Part shown: piece by piece, positions 8,567 through 16,666 of the stretch
How positions within the stretch are numbered: position 1 is the stretch's first letter
How the letters are laid out: every line of letters begins with the position of its first letter
Source of the DNA: Armatimonadota bacterium
GTDB taxonomy: Bacteria > Armatimonadota > Fimbriimonadia > Fimbriimonadales > Fimbriimonadaceae
Direction: 5' to 3'
Assembly (NCBI GenBank): GCA_018268335.1
Contig: JAFDWT010000012.1
Location: 1 to 45,205 of the forward strand
DNA length: 45,205 bases
Notes under the pieces: generated by a model
Told to the model about the DNA's origin: nothing
What the model saw: the letters and a program-made list of their open reading frames with translations, nothing else
Databases searched by the model: none
Translations under genes and position numbers: made by a program

Positions 8567-9010
8567 ATGAGCAACCTCCTGTGCACGCTCGCCGTCGTGG
8601 TCACCCTCGCCGGCCCCTCAGACACCGACATGAAGGAATGGCAGGCGCGGTATGCGAAGATCGACAAGCTGTACTCTTCGAAGGACACGAAGACGCTGGC
8701 GTCTTATTTGACAGACGATTTCGTTTATGTCAGCAAGGCGGGCAAGAAGATCGACCGCAAGACGATCGTGGCGGGCTTTGGCGATTTTGCCAAGATCAAG
8801 AAGATCACGTGCACCCAGAAAGTGACGAAGGTGGAGGCCAAGGGGCAGGCGGTCGACGTCACTTTTGACTCGCAGATGACCCTGGACAACGGGCCGGGGC
8901 AGAAGGCGCTCTTGCATTCCATCGCCATCGACTCGTGGAAGAAGGTGAAAGGCGAGTGGAAGAACTTCAAGACGGTCGAGAAACTGAACGAACAGAAGAC
9001 AATAAAGTAG
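8567..9010 (+). CDS. Secreted NTF2-like (SnoaL/DUF4440-type) protein
   Basis: The 147-residue protein starts with a short signal-peptide-like segment (MSNLLCTLAVVVTLAG). The rest has the order typical of the NTF2-like fold: an initial helix (WQARYAKIDKLYSSKDTKTL), the ASYLTDDFVYVSKAGKKIDR segment that matches DUF4440-type proteins, then alternating beta strands ending KGEWKNFKTVEKL. No catalytic residues can be assigned and the substrate is unknown. A TACAAC hexamer at 8553-8558 sits 8 bases before the ATG and no Shine-Dalgarno is present, so the mRNA may be leaderless. The gene is monocistronic and convergent with the XRE/cupin gene. Confidence 0.75.
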   Translation: MSNLLCTLAVVVTLAGPSDTDMKEWQARYAKIDKLYSSKDTKTLASYLTDDFVYVSKAGKKIDRKTIVAGFGDFAKIKKITCTQKVTKVEAKGQAVDVTFDSQMTLDNGPGQKALLHSIAIDSWKKVKGEWKNFKTVEKLNEQKTIK

Positions 9011-9013
9011 TTA

Positions 9014-9040
9014 CAGGTCACTGGCTCGCTTGGTGCCCTG
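9014..9040. terminator. Weak hairpin between convergent genes
   Basis: CAGGTCAC (9014-9021) and GTGCCCTG (9033-9040) pair with one mismatch around an 11-base loop. The position, in the 36 bases between two convergent stops, suits a bidirectional terminator, but there is no T-tract. Confidence 0.35.
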
Positions 9041-9046
9041 ACAGAT

Positions 9047-9688
9047 TTATGAGCTGACACGCACTGAAAGCACAAGTCCGGCGGCATCGCCGACTGGCGC
9101 ATAGGCGTGGAGTTCGGCACCCCAGAAATCTATGCTCTCTCCCGTCTCCAATACGTAATCGTCGCCGGAGACGGTGACGCATATCGGGCCGCGCAAAACA
9201 TAAACAAACTCCTCACCAGGGTGGGATCGAGCCTTTGTCGGGCTGTGCACTTCGATCAAGGTCGGAAGCAATTTGCCCGACGCAAGGCGGCTCTGCAACA
9301 ACATCAACGGGTTGATGCCTTGGCCGCCTGCTGCCTCGGAGGTGCTTCCAAGTGGCAACTCGCCGGCGTCATAGGAGTCCAACTCATGCCAGCGGTCGTC
9401 GGTCCGACGATGGACAGCGACCACCTCGTGGCTGGCTGAGGCAAGTCGTTCAAGGTGCAGGCCAAGGGCTTCGCAGACTTTGACCAGAGTCGTGTGCCGG
9501 AAGCCGACTCCAGACTCCAGGCGCACGACGGAGTTGATTCCCAGGTTCGCTTGCTTAGCCAGGACCCGAATCGAGAGCCCCTGAGCCTGTCGTTCGCGTC
9601 GTATCCGGGCACCGATGACCTGAAGTGGCACGTTCTTGAGGATCTCAGCGGCAACGCCTTCCAGCCGCAACAATTCGCTTTGCGCCAC
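9047..9688 (-). CDS. XRE-family regulator with C-terminal cupin domain
   Basis: An N-terminal helix-turn-helix of the Cro/CI type occupies residues 22-80 (IGARIRRERQAQGLSIRVLA, then QANLGINSVVRLESG). A cupin_2 barrel covers about 130-213 (SHPGEEFVYVLRGPICVTV, then GESIDFWGAELHAYAPVGD). This architecture is common in regulators that sense a small ligand through the cupin. The histidine-glutamate metal motif looks incomplete (HPGEEF present, later H in ELHAY), so ligand binding is uncertain. The start is GTG at 9688, 7 bases after a TAGAGT hexamer. It is divergent from the unrecognised gene at 9743 with 54 bases between starts, so local control of that gene is plausible. Base composition here is lower in GC than the surroundings. 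Confidence 0.85.
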   Translation of the reverse strand: MAQSELLRLEGVAAEILKNVPLQVIGARIRRERQAQGLSIRVLAKQANLGINSVVRLESGVGFRHTTLVKVCEALGLHLERLASASHEVVAVHRRTDDRWHELDSYDAGELPLGSTSEAAGGQGINPLMLLQSRLASGKLLPTLIEVHSPTKARSHPGEEFVYVLRGPICVTVSGDDYVLETGESIDFWGAELHAYAPVGDAAGLVLSVRVSS

Positions 9689-9742
9689 GTTCTTGACTCT
9701 ACCCCCTTTACATGACTGAATCTAAATGGGTACTGTATCCAA
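9689..9742. promoter_or_regulatory. Divergent promoters, XRE/cupin gene and unknown gene
   Basis: On the plus strand TTTACA (9707-9712), an 18-base spacer and TACTGT (9731-9736) precede the ATG at 9743 by 6 bases. On the minus strand TAGAGT (9701-9696) precedes the GTG by 7 bases. Both starts lack a ribosome binding site. Confidence 0.45.
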
Positions 9743-10387
9743 ATGAACATAGCGTTCCTAACCGCGGTGCTGCTCAAGAGCCATGTGGCCATCGAGACCA
9801 GGACTCTCTTCGAAGATCTGGGCGGCGGAAAGAGAGGAGGCCACTTGATGTTCGAGCGAATCGTCTCCGACAAGGGCTTCACACTCATAACCAAGACGAT
9901 CAGCCCGGAAGGCGATGTCACGTTTGGCACGCAAGAGTTCACACTGCAAGGCGTCCCAGTCTCGTCGAGCCAGGAAGGTTCTTGGAACGAGCGCTGGAAC
10001 GTCTTTGAGACCGCATACGGGACGGGTGGCACTGTCCAGACGATCAACGGCGAGGTCACCAAGTCAAAGCATGGGGCTAAGCAGTTTGTCAATCCGACAG
10101 TACTATGGTTTTGGCAGACCCATCCCAAAGTGGGCACGAGCGTGACTGTTGACTTTCTGGCACAGAACACGATCGCAACGTTTAAGATCAAGTTCACTTA
10201 CGAGGGCGACGACAAGATGAAAGTGCAGGGGCGCGAGGTCGTGCTCCATCGTGTCCATGAGAGGCCGCTCTCTGCTCGTGATGGCGTCTACACTGTTTGG
10301 TGGTACGACGACAATGGTATGGGGGTCAAGCGCTATCACAAGACGACAGAGCACGAATTCCGGGCAGAACTTGCCTCATGGCGCTAA
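9743..10387 (+). CDS. Unrecognised protein, 214 aa
   Basis: I do not recognise this protein. It begins with a short hydrophobic segment (MNIAFLTAVLLKSHVAIE), too weak to call a signal peptide firmly. The body is rich in beta-prone, charged segments (FERIVSDKGFTLITKTISPE; FKIKFTYEGDDKMKVQGREV) and aromatic residues near the end (VYTVWWYDDNGMGVKRYHK), as in soluble or secreted beta-sandwich proteins that report on 'X-type ester or property' conversions, but no family can be named. A hand count of bases 9841-9900 gives 50% GC, below most of the window. It is divergent from an XRE/cupin regulator and is followed by OsmC after 69 bases. Confidence 0.7.
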   Translation: MNIAFLTAVLLKSHVAIETRTLFEDLGGGKRGGHLMFERIVSDKGFTLITKTISPEGDVTFGTQEFTLQGVPVSSSQEGSWNERWNVFETAYGTGGTVQTINGEVTKSKHGAKQFVNPTVLWFWQTHPKVGTSVTVDFLAQNTIATFKIKFTYEGDDKMKVQGREVVLHRVHERPLSARDGVYTVWWYDDNGMGVKRYHKTTEHEFRAELASWR

Positions 10388-10456
10388 CGTTTGGGAGTAA
10401 CGCGACTCATGCGGCGGGCCGGGGCGGTCACATGCACAAAGCGTACAATCCCCCGC

Positions 10457-10909
10457 ATGGCAAAGACGCATGAGTATCCGGTCCGGGTCACTTGGAAGGG
10501 AGGGCGAGACGGGTCTGGCGACGTGACCGACCAGCGCGGCAACATCACTGTCCCCCTGACGACACCACCGGAGTTCGGCGGCACCGGAGCCGGCACCAAC
10601 CCCGAGCAGTTGCTGGCGATGTCCGTGGCCGCGTGCTACACCATCACCCTCGGCATCGTCCTGACCAACCGCAAGGTCCCCTTCGCCGACATCCAGGCCG
10701 ACGTGGTCGGCGAAGTGTTGGAGAACGGCCCTTCGTTCACTTACACCAAGCTGACGATCCGGCCCCGAGTCGTCCTCACCGGAGCCGACGACGCCCAGGC
10801 CAAGGTGGCCGAAGACATGGCCCACAAGGCCGACGCTTACTGCATCATCACAAACGCGGTCCGCGAAAAGGTACAAGTGGTGGTGGAACCGGTAATTGTC
10901 CGGACGTAA
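10457..10909 (+). CDS. OsmC-family peroxiredoxin-like protein
   Basis: OsmC/Ohr proteins reduce organic hydroperoxides with two cysteines. The protein (150 aa) shows GTGAGTNPEQLLAMSVAACY with Cys60 and a second cysteine in ADAYCIITNAV (Cys129), the expected pair and spacing. The N-terminal YPVRVTWKGGRDGSGDV strand pair also fits. The frame is open upstream, but ATG 10457 begins at the family N-terminus; the TACAAT hexamer at 10444-10449 ends 7 bases before it, so the message is probably leaderless. tpiA follows after 8 bases and could be co-transcribed. OsmC versus Ohr subtype is not resolved. Confidence 0.9.
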   Translation: MAKTHEYPVRVTWKGGRDGSGDVTDQRGNITVPLTTPPEFGGTGAGTNPEQLLAMSVAACYTITLGIVLTNRKVPFADIQADVVGEVLENGPSFTYTKLTIRPRVVLTGADDAQAKVAEDMAHKADAYCIITNAVREKVQVVVEPVIVRT

Positions 10910-10917
10910 AGGTGTCT

Positions 10918-11709
10918 ATGCGAACAAAGCTCGTGGCGGGCAACTGGAAGATGAACCTGACGGCTGCCCAGGGGGCGGCATTGGTGGAAAGCTTCGCCAA
11001 ACAAGTGGCCGTGCGGTACGACGTCGACGTCGTCGTCTGTCCGTCGTTCTTGTCCATCCCCAAAGTCCGCGACACGGTCCGCCACCAAGGGATCCTGATC
11101 GGAGCGCAAGACGTGTTTTGGAAGGACGAGGGGGCCTTCACCGGCCAGGTCAGCGCCAAGCAGCTGGCTGAGCAGAGCGTGGCCTTCTGTATCGTTGGCC
11201 ACTCGGAGACACGCGGACGCTTTGGCAAGCTGGAGACGCCGGAGTCGACCGTCCCGTTCTTCGCCGAGACCGATGAGACGGTCAACCTCAAGATCGAGCG
11301 GCTGCTTTTTCACGGCATCACGCCGATCCTGTGCGTGGGCGAGACGCTGGCGGAAAGGGAAGCTGGCACGACCGACCAGATCATCGAAGGGCAGTTGCGG
11401 GCCGCGTTGGCGGGCCGCGACGCCAGCGAGCTCTATGGCTTGGTGATCGCATATGAGCCCGTGTGGGCCATCGGCACCGGTCAGACCTGTGCCGCCGACG
11501 AGGCGGAGCGGATCTGCCGGTTCATCCGGTCGGTGGTCGAGGCTTTGGCCGACAACGAGGTCGCCATCCACGTGCGCATCTTGTATGGCGGTTCGGTTAA
11601 GGCGGACAACGCCAAAGAGCTGTTTTCCAAGCCGAATATCGACGGCGGCCTGGTCGGCGGAGCGAGCCTGGACGCGGCTGGCTTTGCCGCCATCATCATG
11701 AGCGCGTGA
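10918..11709 (+). CDS. tpiA: Triosephosphate isomerase
   Basis: It interconverts dihydroxyacetone phosphate and glyceraldehyde 3-phosphate in glycolysis. The 263-residue sequence has every landmark: VAGNWKMN with the substrate lysine, CIVGHSETR with the catalytic histidine, AYEPVWAIGTG with the catalytic glutamate and loop 6, and LYGGSVKADNA plus GGLVGGASLD for the phosphate site. A GTG two codons upstream is an alternative start; ATG 10918 matches the family. It lies between osmC and the thioesterase gene with almost no spacing, so the three likely form one transcript, without the gap-pgk genes often found beside tpiA. Confidence 0.97.
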   Translation: MRTKLVAGNWKMNLTAAQGAALVESFAKQVAVRYDVDVVVCPSFLSIPKVRDTVRHQGILIGAQDVFWKDEGAFTGQVSAKQLAEQSVAFCIVGHSETRGRFGKLETPESTVPFFAETDETVNLKIERLLFHGITPILCVGETLAEREAGTTDQIIEGQLRAALAGRDASELYGLVIAYEPVWAIGTGQTCAADEAERICRFIRSVVEALADNEVAIHVRILYGGSVKADNAKELFSKPNIDGGLVGGASLDAAGFAAIIMSA

Positions 11710-12275
11710 TGGAGTCGAAGCGCGTATCCGACACGCGGCTGGTCATGGCCCAGCGCATGACGCCCAACGACGCCAACTACTTGGGCAACGTTTTTGGCGG
11801 GGCGATCTTGGCGCTAATCGACCTTGCCGCTGCTAGCGTGAGCACCCGATTTGCCCGCGAGACGTGCGTCACCGCTTCCTTTGACCGAGTCGACTTCTTG
11901 AAGCCTGTCGAGATCGGCGATTTGGTTGAGTTGGAAGGCTACATCAGCTTTGTCGGTCGGACGAGCATGGAAGTGATCGTGGACGTCCACGCGACCAACC
12001 TGATCCACGACGAGCGGCGGCACGTCAACACGGCGCGCGTGACGATGGTGGCTATCCGGGACGGCCGACCAAAGGAAGTGCCGCGACTGATCTGCGAGAC
12101 TCGGGATGAGAAGCTGCGGTTTTTGGAGGGCCGGCTGCGGCGCGAAGTGCGGCAGGAGCGGTTGAAGGAAAACGAGGCGAACCGCGTGGCACTGCATGCG
12201 GCTAGCGACGAAGACTTGGACAGGCTTTTGGCCTTTGACGGGCCCTTGAAACTGATGCTGTCGACGCTCAGCTAA
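11709..12275 (+). CDS. Acyl-CoA thioesterase, hotdog fold (YciA-like)
   Basis: The protein (188 aa from ATG 11709; a GTG at 11706 is also possible) has the hotdog thioesterase pattern: MTPNDANYLGNVFGGAILAL followed by IDLAAASVSTRFA, where the N-x-x-GG and downstream Asp form the usual active site, then VTASFDRVDFLKPVEIGDLV and VGRTSMEVIVDVHATN. It should hydrolyse acyl-CoA thioesters in the cytoplasm; chain-length preference is not visible. The C-terminal 50 residues (RFLEGRLRREVRQERLKENE) are a charged helix beyond the hotdog core. The start overlaps the tpiA stop, implying coupling. Confidence 0.88.
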   Translation: MESKRVSDTRLVMAQRMTPNDANYLGNVFGGAILALIDLAAASVSTRFARETCVTASFDRVDFLKPVEIGDLVELEGYISFVGRTSMEVIVDVHATNLIHDERRHVNTARVTMVAIRDGRPKEVPRLICETRDEKLRFLEGRLRREVRQERLKENEANRVALHAASDEDLDRLLAFDGPLKLMLSTLS

Positions 12276-12345
12276 GACGGAGATCAAGTTAGCACTGTAA
12301 CGTCGTTGACTTCACCACCTGGCACGATCAAGACCCACTTTTGAA

Positions 12346-12382
12346 CACTTGAGGCTGGCGCTCTGATGACCAGCCTCAAGTG
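12346..12382. terminator. Strong bidirectional hairpin
   Basis: CACTTGAGGCTGG (12346-12358) and CCAGCCTCAAGTG (12370-12382) form a perfect 13-bp stem with an 11-base loop. It sits between the convergent thioesterase and oxidoreductase genes, and is followed by no clear T-run on either side. Confidence 0.75.
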
Positions 12383-12393
12383 CATGAGTCAGC

Positions 12394-13704
12394 CTAGCTC
12401 CACTTCCGCTGCGGGCGGCTGAGCATCGCGTTGGCGTCGTCGTCGTTGAACCGCTCTTTTTTGGCGTCCCAGTCGAGTTTGCGACCGCCCAGCCGCAGCG
12501 AAATGTTCGCCATATGGCAGACCGACACCGACCGGTGGCCGATCTCGGGCTCGCAGATGGCTGCCTTGCGGGTGCGGATGCAATCGAGCCAGTTCTTCGC
12601 GTGGCCGTCGCTGGCGTAGAGCTTGACTGCGTTGGACGGCAGTGGCTCTTTCAAGAGCCGCTCCTCAGAGGCGCCGATGCGCTCGCGGCTGACGAAAATC
12701 CAACCGTCCTCACCCTCAAACGTCACGCCGTTTTCACCCTTGTTGGTGCAGTGCAGCATCACGTCGTGCGGGTAGGTGTAGAAGATGTCGAACTCGGGGA
12801 ACGTGGTGTACGCCATCATATCGACGACCGGCTGTCCCTTGGCGTGTCCCTCCACCGAGAGTGGTCCGGAGCCGTCAGCCCCAAGTCCCCATTGGGCGAT
12901 GTCGTTGTGGTGGGCGCCCCAGTCGGTGAGCATGCCACCGCTGTAGTCCAGCCACCAGCGGAAGGTGCCGTGGGTGCGCTCATGGCAGTAAGTCACCGAC
13001 TGCGTCGGGCCCTGCCACATGTTCCAGTCTAAGCCTGCGGGCACCGGCTCGGCCGAGAACGGTCCGCCAGTCGGGCCGGTCGGAAGGTGGGTGGTCACCT
13101 TTTTCAGCTTGCCCAGGCGACCGTTGCGGACCAACTCACAGGCTAAGCGGAACCTGCCGTCGCTGCGCTGCTGGCTGCCGGTCTGGAAAATCCTCTTGTA
13201 CCGAGCGGCGGCATCGGCGACCATGCGGCCTTCGCTGATCGTCAAGGTCATCGGCTTCTCGCAATAAACGTCTTTGCCCGCTTTCATCGCCGCGACGCTG
13301 ATGGTGGCGTGCCAATGGTCAGGCGTACCGATGACGACGGCGTCGATGTCCTTGCGCGCAAGGATCTCGCGGAAGTCGCCGGTCTTGAAGGTGTTGGGCC
13401 CGAAGTAGGCGGCGGCTTCGTTGCGGTGAAGCTCGTCCACGTCGCAGACAGCGATAACTTTGGCACCCGGTTGGCTGTGCACATAACGCGAGACGCCGAA
13501 GCCCTGCTGAAAACCGCCGCGACGGCCACCCGGGCCGATGACGGCGACATGGATGGTGTCGTTGGCTCCGGTCTTTTTGGGACGGTCCGCTTGGATTTCG
13601 GCGGTCTCGGCTTCGGCCCGTTCGGCAAACCAAGTGGGCACGGTCGCGACCGTTACTCCGGTCAATGTGTTCTTGAGTAGTGTGCGTCGGGTGAAATCGT
13701 CCAT
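12394..13704 (-). CDS. TAT-exported Gfo/Idh/MocA-family oxidoreductase
   Basis: The N-terminus MDDFTRRTLLKNTLTGVTVA carries a twin-arginine motif and a hydrophobic stretch, so the folded protein with its bound NAD(P) is probably exported. The Rossmann domain begins near residue 50 (IHVAVIGPGGRRGG). The family motif CEKPMTL follows AAMKAGKDVY near residue 145. The C-terminal substrate domain includes WWLDYSGGMLTDWGAHHNDI, as in secreted glucose-fructose-oxidoreductase-like proteins that are abundant in Planctomycetes and Armatimonadota. The 436-residue length is normal. The sugar or inositol substrate cannot be inferred. It is downstream of flhB by 40 bases; a functional link with flagella is unlikely. 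Confidence 0.9.
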   Translation of the reverse strand: MDDFTRRTLLKNTLTGVTVATVPTWFAERAEAETAEIQADRPKKTGANDTIHVAVIGPGGRRGGFQQGFGVSRYVHSQPGAKVIAVCDVDELHRNEAAAYFGPNTFKTGDFREILARKDIDAVVIGTPDHWHATISVAAMKAGKDVYCEKPMTLTISEGRMVADAAARYKRIFQTGSQQRSDGRFRLACELVRNGRLGKLKKVTTHLPTGPTGGPFSAEPVPAGLDWNMWQGPTQSVTYCHERTHGTFRWWLDYSGGMLTDWGAHHNDIAQWGLGADGSGPLSVEGHAKGQPVVDMMAYTTFPEFDIFYTYPHDVMLHCTNKGENGVTFEGEDGWIFVSRERIGASEERLLKEPLPSNAVKLYASDGHAKNWLDCIRTRKAAICEPEIGHRSVSVCHMANISLRLGGRKLDWDAKKERFNDDDANAMLSRPQRKWS

Positions 13705-13744
13705 GGGCCAGCTCCGCTTCGAGTGGCCTTGATCTTACCGGTTG

Positions 13745-14818
13745 TCAGCGTTGGCGTGTGCGTTGCGTGCTCTTCATAACGTAGGCAAGGACTTCGGCGA
13801 CGGGTCCGAAGAGGTCGCGTGGCACGTAGTCGCCAGCTTCACATTGGGCGTAGAGGGCGCGGGCAAGCGGCTTGTTCTCCACCGTCGGCACCCGGTTGTC
13901 GGCGGCGATTTCCCTCATCTTCAAGGCCAGCATGTCTTGGCCCTTGGCCAGGACGATGGGGGCATGCATCTTCGAGCGGTCGTATTTCAGGGCGACGGCG
14001 AAGTGGGTCGGGTTGGTGACTAGCACGTCGGCCTCTTTGATCTTGTTGACCATGCCGCCCTTCAGCAGCCGCCGCCGGCGCTGGTGCTGGGCCATCTTGA
14101 TTTCCGGTGAGCCCTCCTGTTCGCGCATTTCGCGCTTCAGCTCGGCCTTGGTCATCTTGATCTGCTTGTCCACCTCCTTGCGTTGGAAGAAGTAGTCGCC
14201 GGCAGAAATGACGAGCCACACGATTGCGATACGCAGGAGAATGTTATGGATGACACCTCCCAAAACGCCGGCGGCAGCTTGGGGAGGTAGGGCGCCGATG
14301 CCAATCAATTTGTCCCAATCTTGTTGCAGTGCATTAATGGCGATCCATGAGAAGAGAGCGAGCTTGGCCGTCGCCTTCAGGCCCTCCACCACCGCACGGC
14401 GCGAGAACATGCGCTTGAGACCTGTGAACGGGTTGACCTTTTCGAACGAAGGCTTGAGCGGCTCGCCGCTGAGCACGAACCCGACTTGGCCGAAGTTGCT
14501 GGCTAGCCCGACGGCGCAGAGGCACAGAGCCAGTGGCAGTGCTGCCATGGCAGCAGGCGACGCCATCATCTGGGCCTGACCGATGACGGTCGCGGGCGAG
14601 ATGTCGCGGGGCATCTTGGCGATGTTCGTCCCGACCGCTTGCAACAGGGCTTGGGCTATTCCGGCAGCCACTTGCGGCCCCATCATCGCCACGACCAAAA
14701 GGCCGATGGCACCGTTCAGGTCAACCGACCGGGCAACTGTGCCCTTCTTGCGCGCTTCCTGTTTGCGTCTGGGCGTGGCCTCTTCCGTTCTTTCTTGGCC
14801 GGATTGTTCCTCTGCCAC
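13745..14818 (-). CDS. flhB: Flagellar type III export switch protein FlhB
   Basis: FlhB controls the change of export substrate from rod/hook to filament proteins. The N-terminus EERTEEATPRRKQEARKKG-like segment (QERTEEATPRRKQEARKKG) is diagnostic, followed by four hydrophobic segments. The cytoplasmic domain contains the self-cleaving NPTH motif at residues 269-272 (ADVLVTNPTHFAVALKYD). 357 residues is normal. The ATG at 14818 directly abuts the fliR stop. flhA, the usual next gene, is absent: the strand continues with an unrelated oxidoreductase. Confidence 0.97.
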   Translation of the reverse strand: MAEEQSGQERTEEATPRRKQEARKKGTVARSVDLNGAIGLLVVAMMGPQVAAGIAQALLQAVGTNIAKMPRDISPATVIGQAQMMASPAAMAALPLALCLCAVGLASNFGQVGFVLSGEPLKPSFEKVNPFTGLKRMFSRRAVVEGLKATAKLALFSWIAINALQQDWDKLIGIGALPPQAAAGVLGGVIHNILLRIAIVWLVISAGDYFFQRKEVDKQIKMTKAELKREMREQEGSPEIKMAQHQRRRRLLKGGMVNKIKEADVLVTNPTHFAVALKYDRSKMHAPIVLAKGQDMLALKMREIAADNRVPTVENKPLARALYAQCEAGDYVPRDLFGPVAEVLAYVMKSTQRTRQR

Positions 14819-15580
14819 CTATCCGCCTCCGATCAGGCGTGGGATTTGGGTGAAGACAGCGTCCATGCCGCGCTGGACGGCCACCACCAAGGTCGGCAAG
14901 CCGAGCATGAGGGCCAATAAGCCGAGGCAGATCTTGACTGGCATCGAGATCAGGAACGGCTGCGTTTGGGGGACAGCCTTGTTCACCAGAGACGCCGCAG
15001 CGTCGATGACGATGGTGACGCCGACGACCGGCGCGGCGATCTGCACGGATGCGATCAGTAGGCGGAACAAGAGTTGCAGCAGCAGGGTGAGCATGCCTTG
15101 GCTCGGCGTCAGGCCTGCTGACGGATAGCGGTAGCTCTCCATGAACGCCTGGAACATCATGTGGTGGCCGCCCAGCAGGAGGATCAGAACCGTGCCCAGC
15201 ATCACCTTGAGGTTGGCGATGGGCGAAGCGGTGCCACCGACGGCGGGGTTGAATACCTGGGCGCTGGCCATGCCGATCTGTAGGTCTGTGATCGCGCCGG
15301 CCATCTGCAGGCAGTTGACCAGGAGCTGCACTCCCCAGCCAAGCGCCAGGCCCATGGTGCACTCGCGGAAAAACAATGCGGCAAAGTCGCCAAGGCCCTG
15401 AGGAACTGGAGGCATAAACGGCATCAAGGCCGGCGTCAAAGCGACGGAGACGACCATGCAGAACATCGCCCGAATCTGGAGCGGCACGACCTGGCCGTAG
15501 ATGGGGGCTGTCATGATCATCGCGGTCATGCGGCACAAGACGGCGAGAAACGCCACCATCCAGGCAGCGTCCAAGTTCAT
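14819..15580 (-). CDS. fliR: Flagellar export gate protein FliR
   Basis: FliR forms the export gate core with FliP and FliQ. The 253-residue protein is almost entirely hydrophobic helices, with recognisable segments RMTAMIMTAPIYGQVVPLQI, NPAVGGTASPIANLKVMLGT and APVVGVTIVIDAAASLVNKA. ATG 15580 (MNLDAAWMVAFLAVL) overlaps the fliQ stop by four bases; the longer open frame upstream only repeats fliQ sequence in another frame. Confidence 0.95.
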   Translation of the reverse strand: MNLDAAWMVAFLAVLCRMTAMIMTAPIYGQVVPLQIRAMFCMVVSVALTPALMPFMPPVPQGLGDFAALFFRECTMGLALGWGVQLLVNCLQMAGAITDLQIGMASAQVFNPAVGGTASPIANLKVMLGTVLILLLGGHHMMFQAFMESYRYPSAGLTPSQGMLTLLLQLLFRLLIASVQIAAPVVGVTIVIDAAASLVNKAVPQTQPFLISMPVKICLGLLALMLGLPTLVVAVQRGMDAVFTQIPRLIGGG

Positions 15581-15846
15581 TGCGTGACCTTGGTGATCTG
15601 GTCGAAGCAGAGGACCATGAACTTGACCAGGATCGTGAGCATCCACGAGCCCATGCCGGTCAGCACGGCCGCGCAGCCAAGCAGCTTCGGCAGGTAGGTC
15701 AGGGTCATTTCCTGGACCTGCGTCACCGCCTGGAAAATGCTGACGGCCAGGCCGACGAAGAGCGCCACCGCCAGGATCGGCAGGGTCACCATCATGCTGA
15801 CGATGATCCCTTGGCGGGTCAGGTCAAGGACGATGCCGTGGTTCAT
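15577..15846 (-). CDS. fliQ: Flagellar export gate protein FliQ
   Basis: The 89-residue protein has two transmembrane helices separated by a short polar loop: IIVSMMVTLPILAVALFVGL then SIFQAVTQVQEMTLTYLPKL, the family hallmark. It overlaps fliP (ATGA) and fliR by four bases each, so the three gate subunits are translationally coupled in stoichiometric order. Confidence 0.96.
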   Translation of the reverse strand: MNHGIVLDLTRQGIIVSMMVTLPILAVALFVGLAVSIFQAVTQVQEMTLTYLPKLLGCAAVLTGMGSWMLTILVKFMVLCFDQITKVTQ

Positions 15847-16637
15847 GTGCCGTACCCCGCCAAGATCGCCCGGATGAGGACGGACCAGCCGTCGGCCAGA
15901 ACAAAGACCAAGAGCTTGGCAGGCAAGGAGATGACCACCGGCGGCATCATCATCATGCCCATGCCCATCAGCAGGCTGGCAACGACGAGGTCGATGACGA
16001 CGAACGGCACAAAGATGTAGAAGCCGATGACGAAAGCGGTCTTGAGCTCACTGACGACAAAGGCCGGTACGACCGACATGAAGTCGATCTCAGCCCTCGT
16101 CTTGGGCTTCTGTTTGCGGAAGTCCAGGAACATCTTGAGGTCCGACTCGTAGGTGTTCTTGAGCATGAACTTCTTCAGAGGCTCTTCCGCGTTCTTGAGC
16201 GCGACATCCATCGGCACCACCGAACCTTGCGAGAAGAACGGCTCGATCGCCGCCTTGTTGATCTCGTTGTAGGTCGGCGTCATGATGAAGAACGTCAGAA
16301 ACAAACTCAGGCCGACCAAGACTTGGTTGGGCGGGATGTTCTGCGCGCCCAGCGCCTGGCGAGTGAAGCTGAGAATGATGATAATCCGCGTGAACGCCGT
16401 CGTCAGAATCAGCAATGCAGGAGCCACGCTGAGCACAGTCAGCAGTGCCAGGATCTTGAACTGAGCACCCAGTTGCTCGCGGTCGCTACCGTTCCCGATG
16501 CCAATGTTGACGCTGGGCACGGGCACTTGCTGCTGGCAGTAAGCCAGACCGGCCATGGCTAGGAGCGACAGGACGCTCGCCCAGACGAGGACGCCCCTGC
16601 GCCTCTGCCAGAACCATGCGAAGAGTCCGTTGATCAT
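15843..16637 (-). CDS. fliP: Flagellar export gate protein FliP
   Basis: The protein (264 aa) begins with a signal-like hydrophobic segment, then SVAPALLILTTAFTRIIIIL, SFTRQALGAQNIPPNQVLVG and FIFVPFVVIDLVVASLLMGM-type segments (YIFVPFVVIDLVVASLLMGM), which are the FliP signatures. The C-terminus includes MMPPVVISLPAKLLVFVLAD. It is 29 bases downstream of fliO and overlaps fliQ. Confidence 0.97.
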   Translation of the reverse strand: MINGLFAWFWQRRRGVLVWASVLSLLAMAGLAYCQQQVPVPSVNIGIGNGSDREQLGAQFKILALLTVLSVAPALLILTTAFTRIIIILSFTRQALGAQNIPPNQVLVGLSLFLTFFIMTPTYNEINKAAIEPFFSQGSVVPMDVALKNAEEPLKKFMLKNTYESDLKMFLDFRKQKPKTRAEIDFMSVVPAFVVSELKTAFVIGFYIFVPFVVIDLVVASLLMGMGMMMMPPVVISLPAKLLVFVLADGWSVLIRAILAGYGT

Positions 16638-16666
16638 TGTCGTCAGCTTGGGAATCTGTTGGACGG

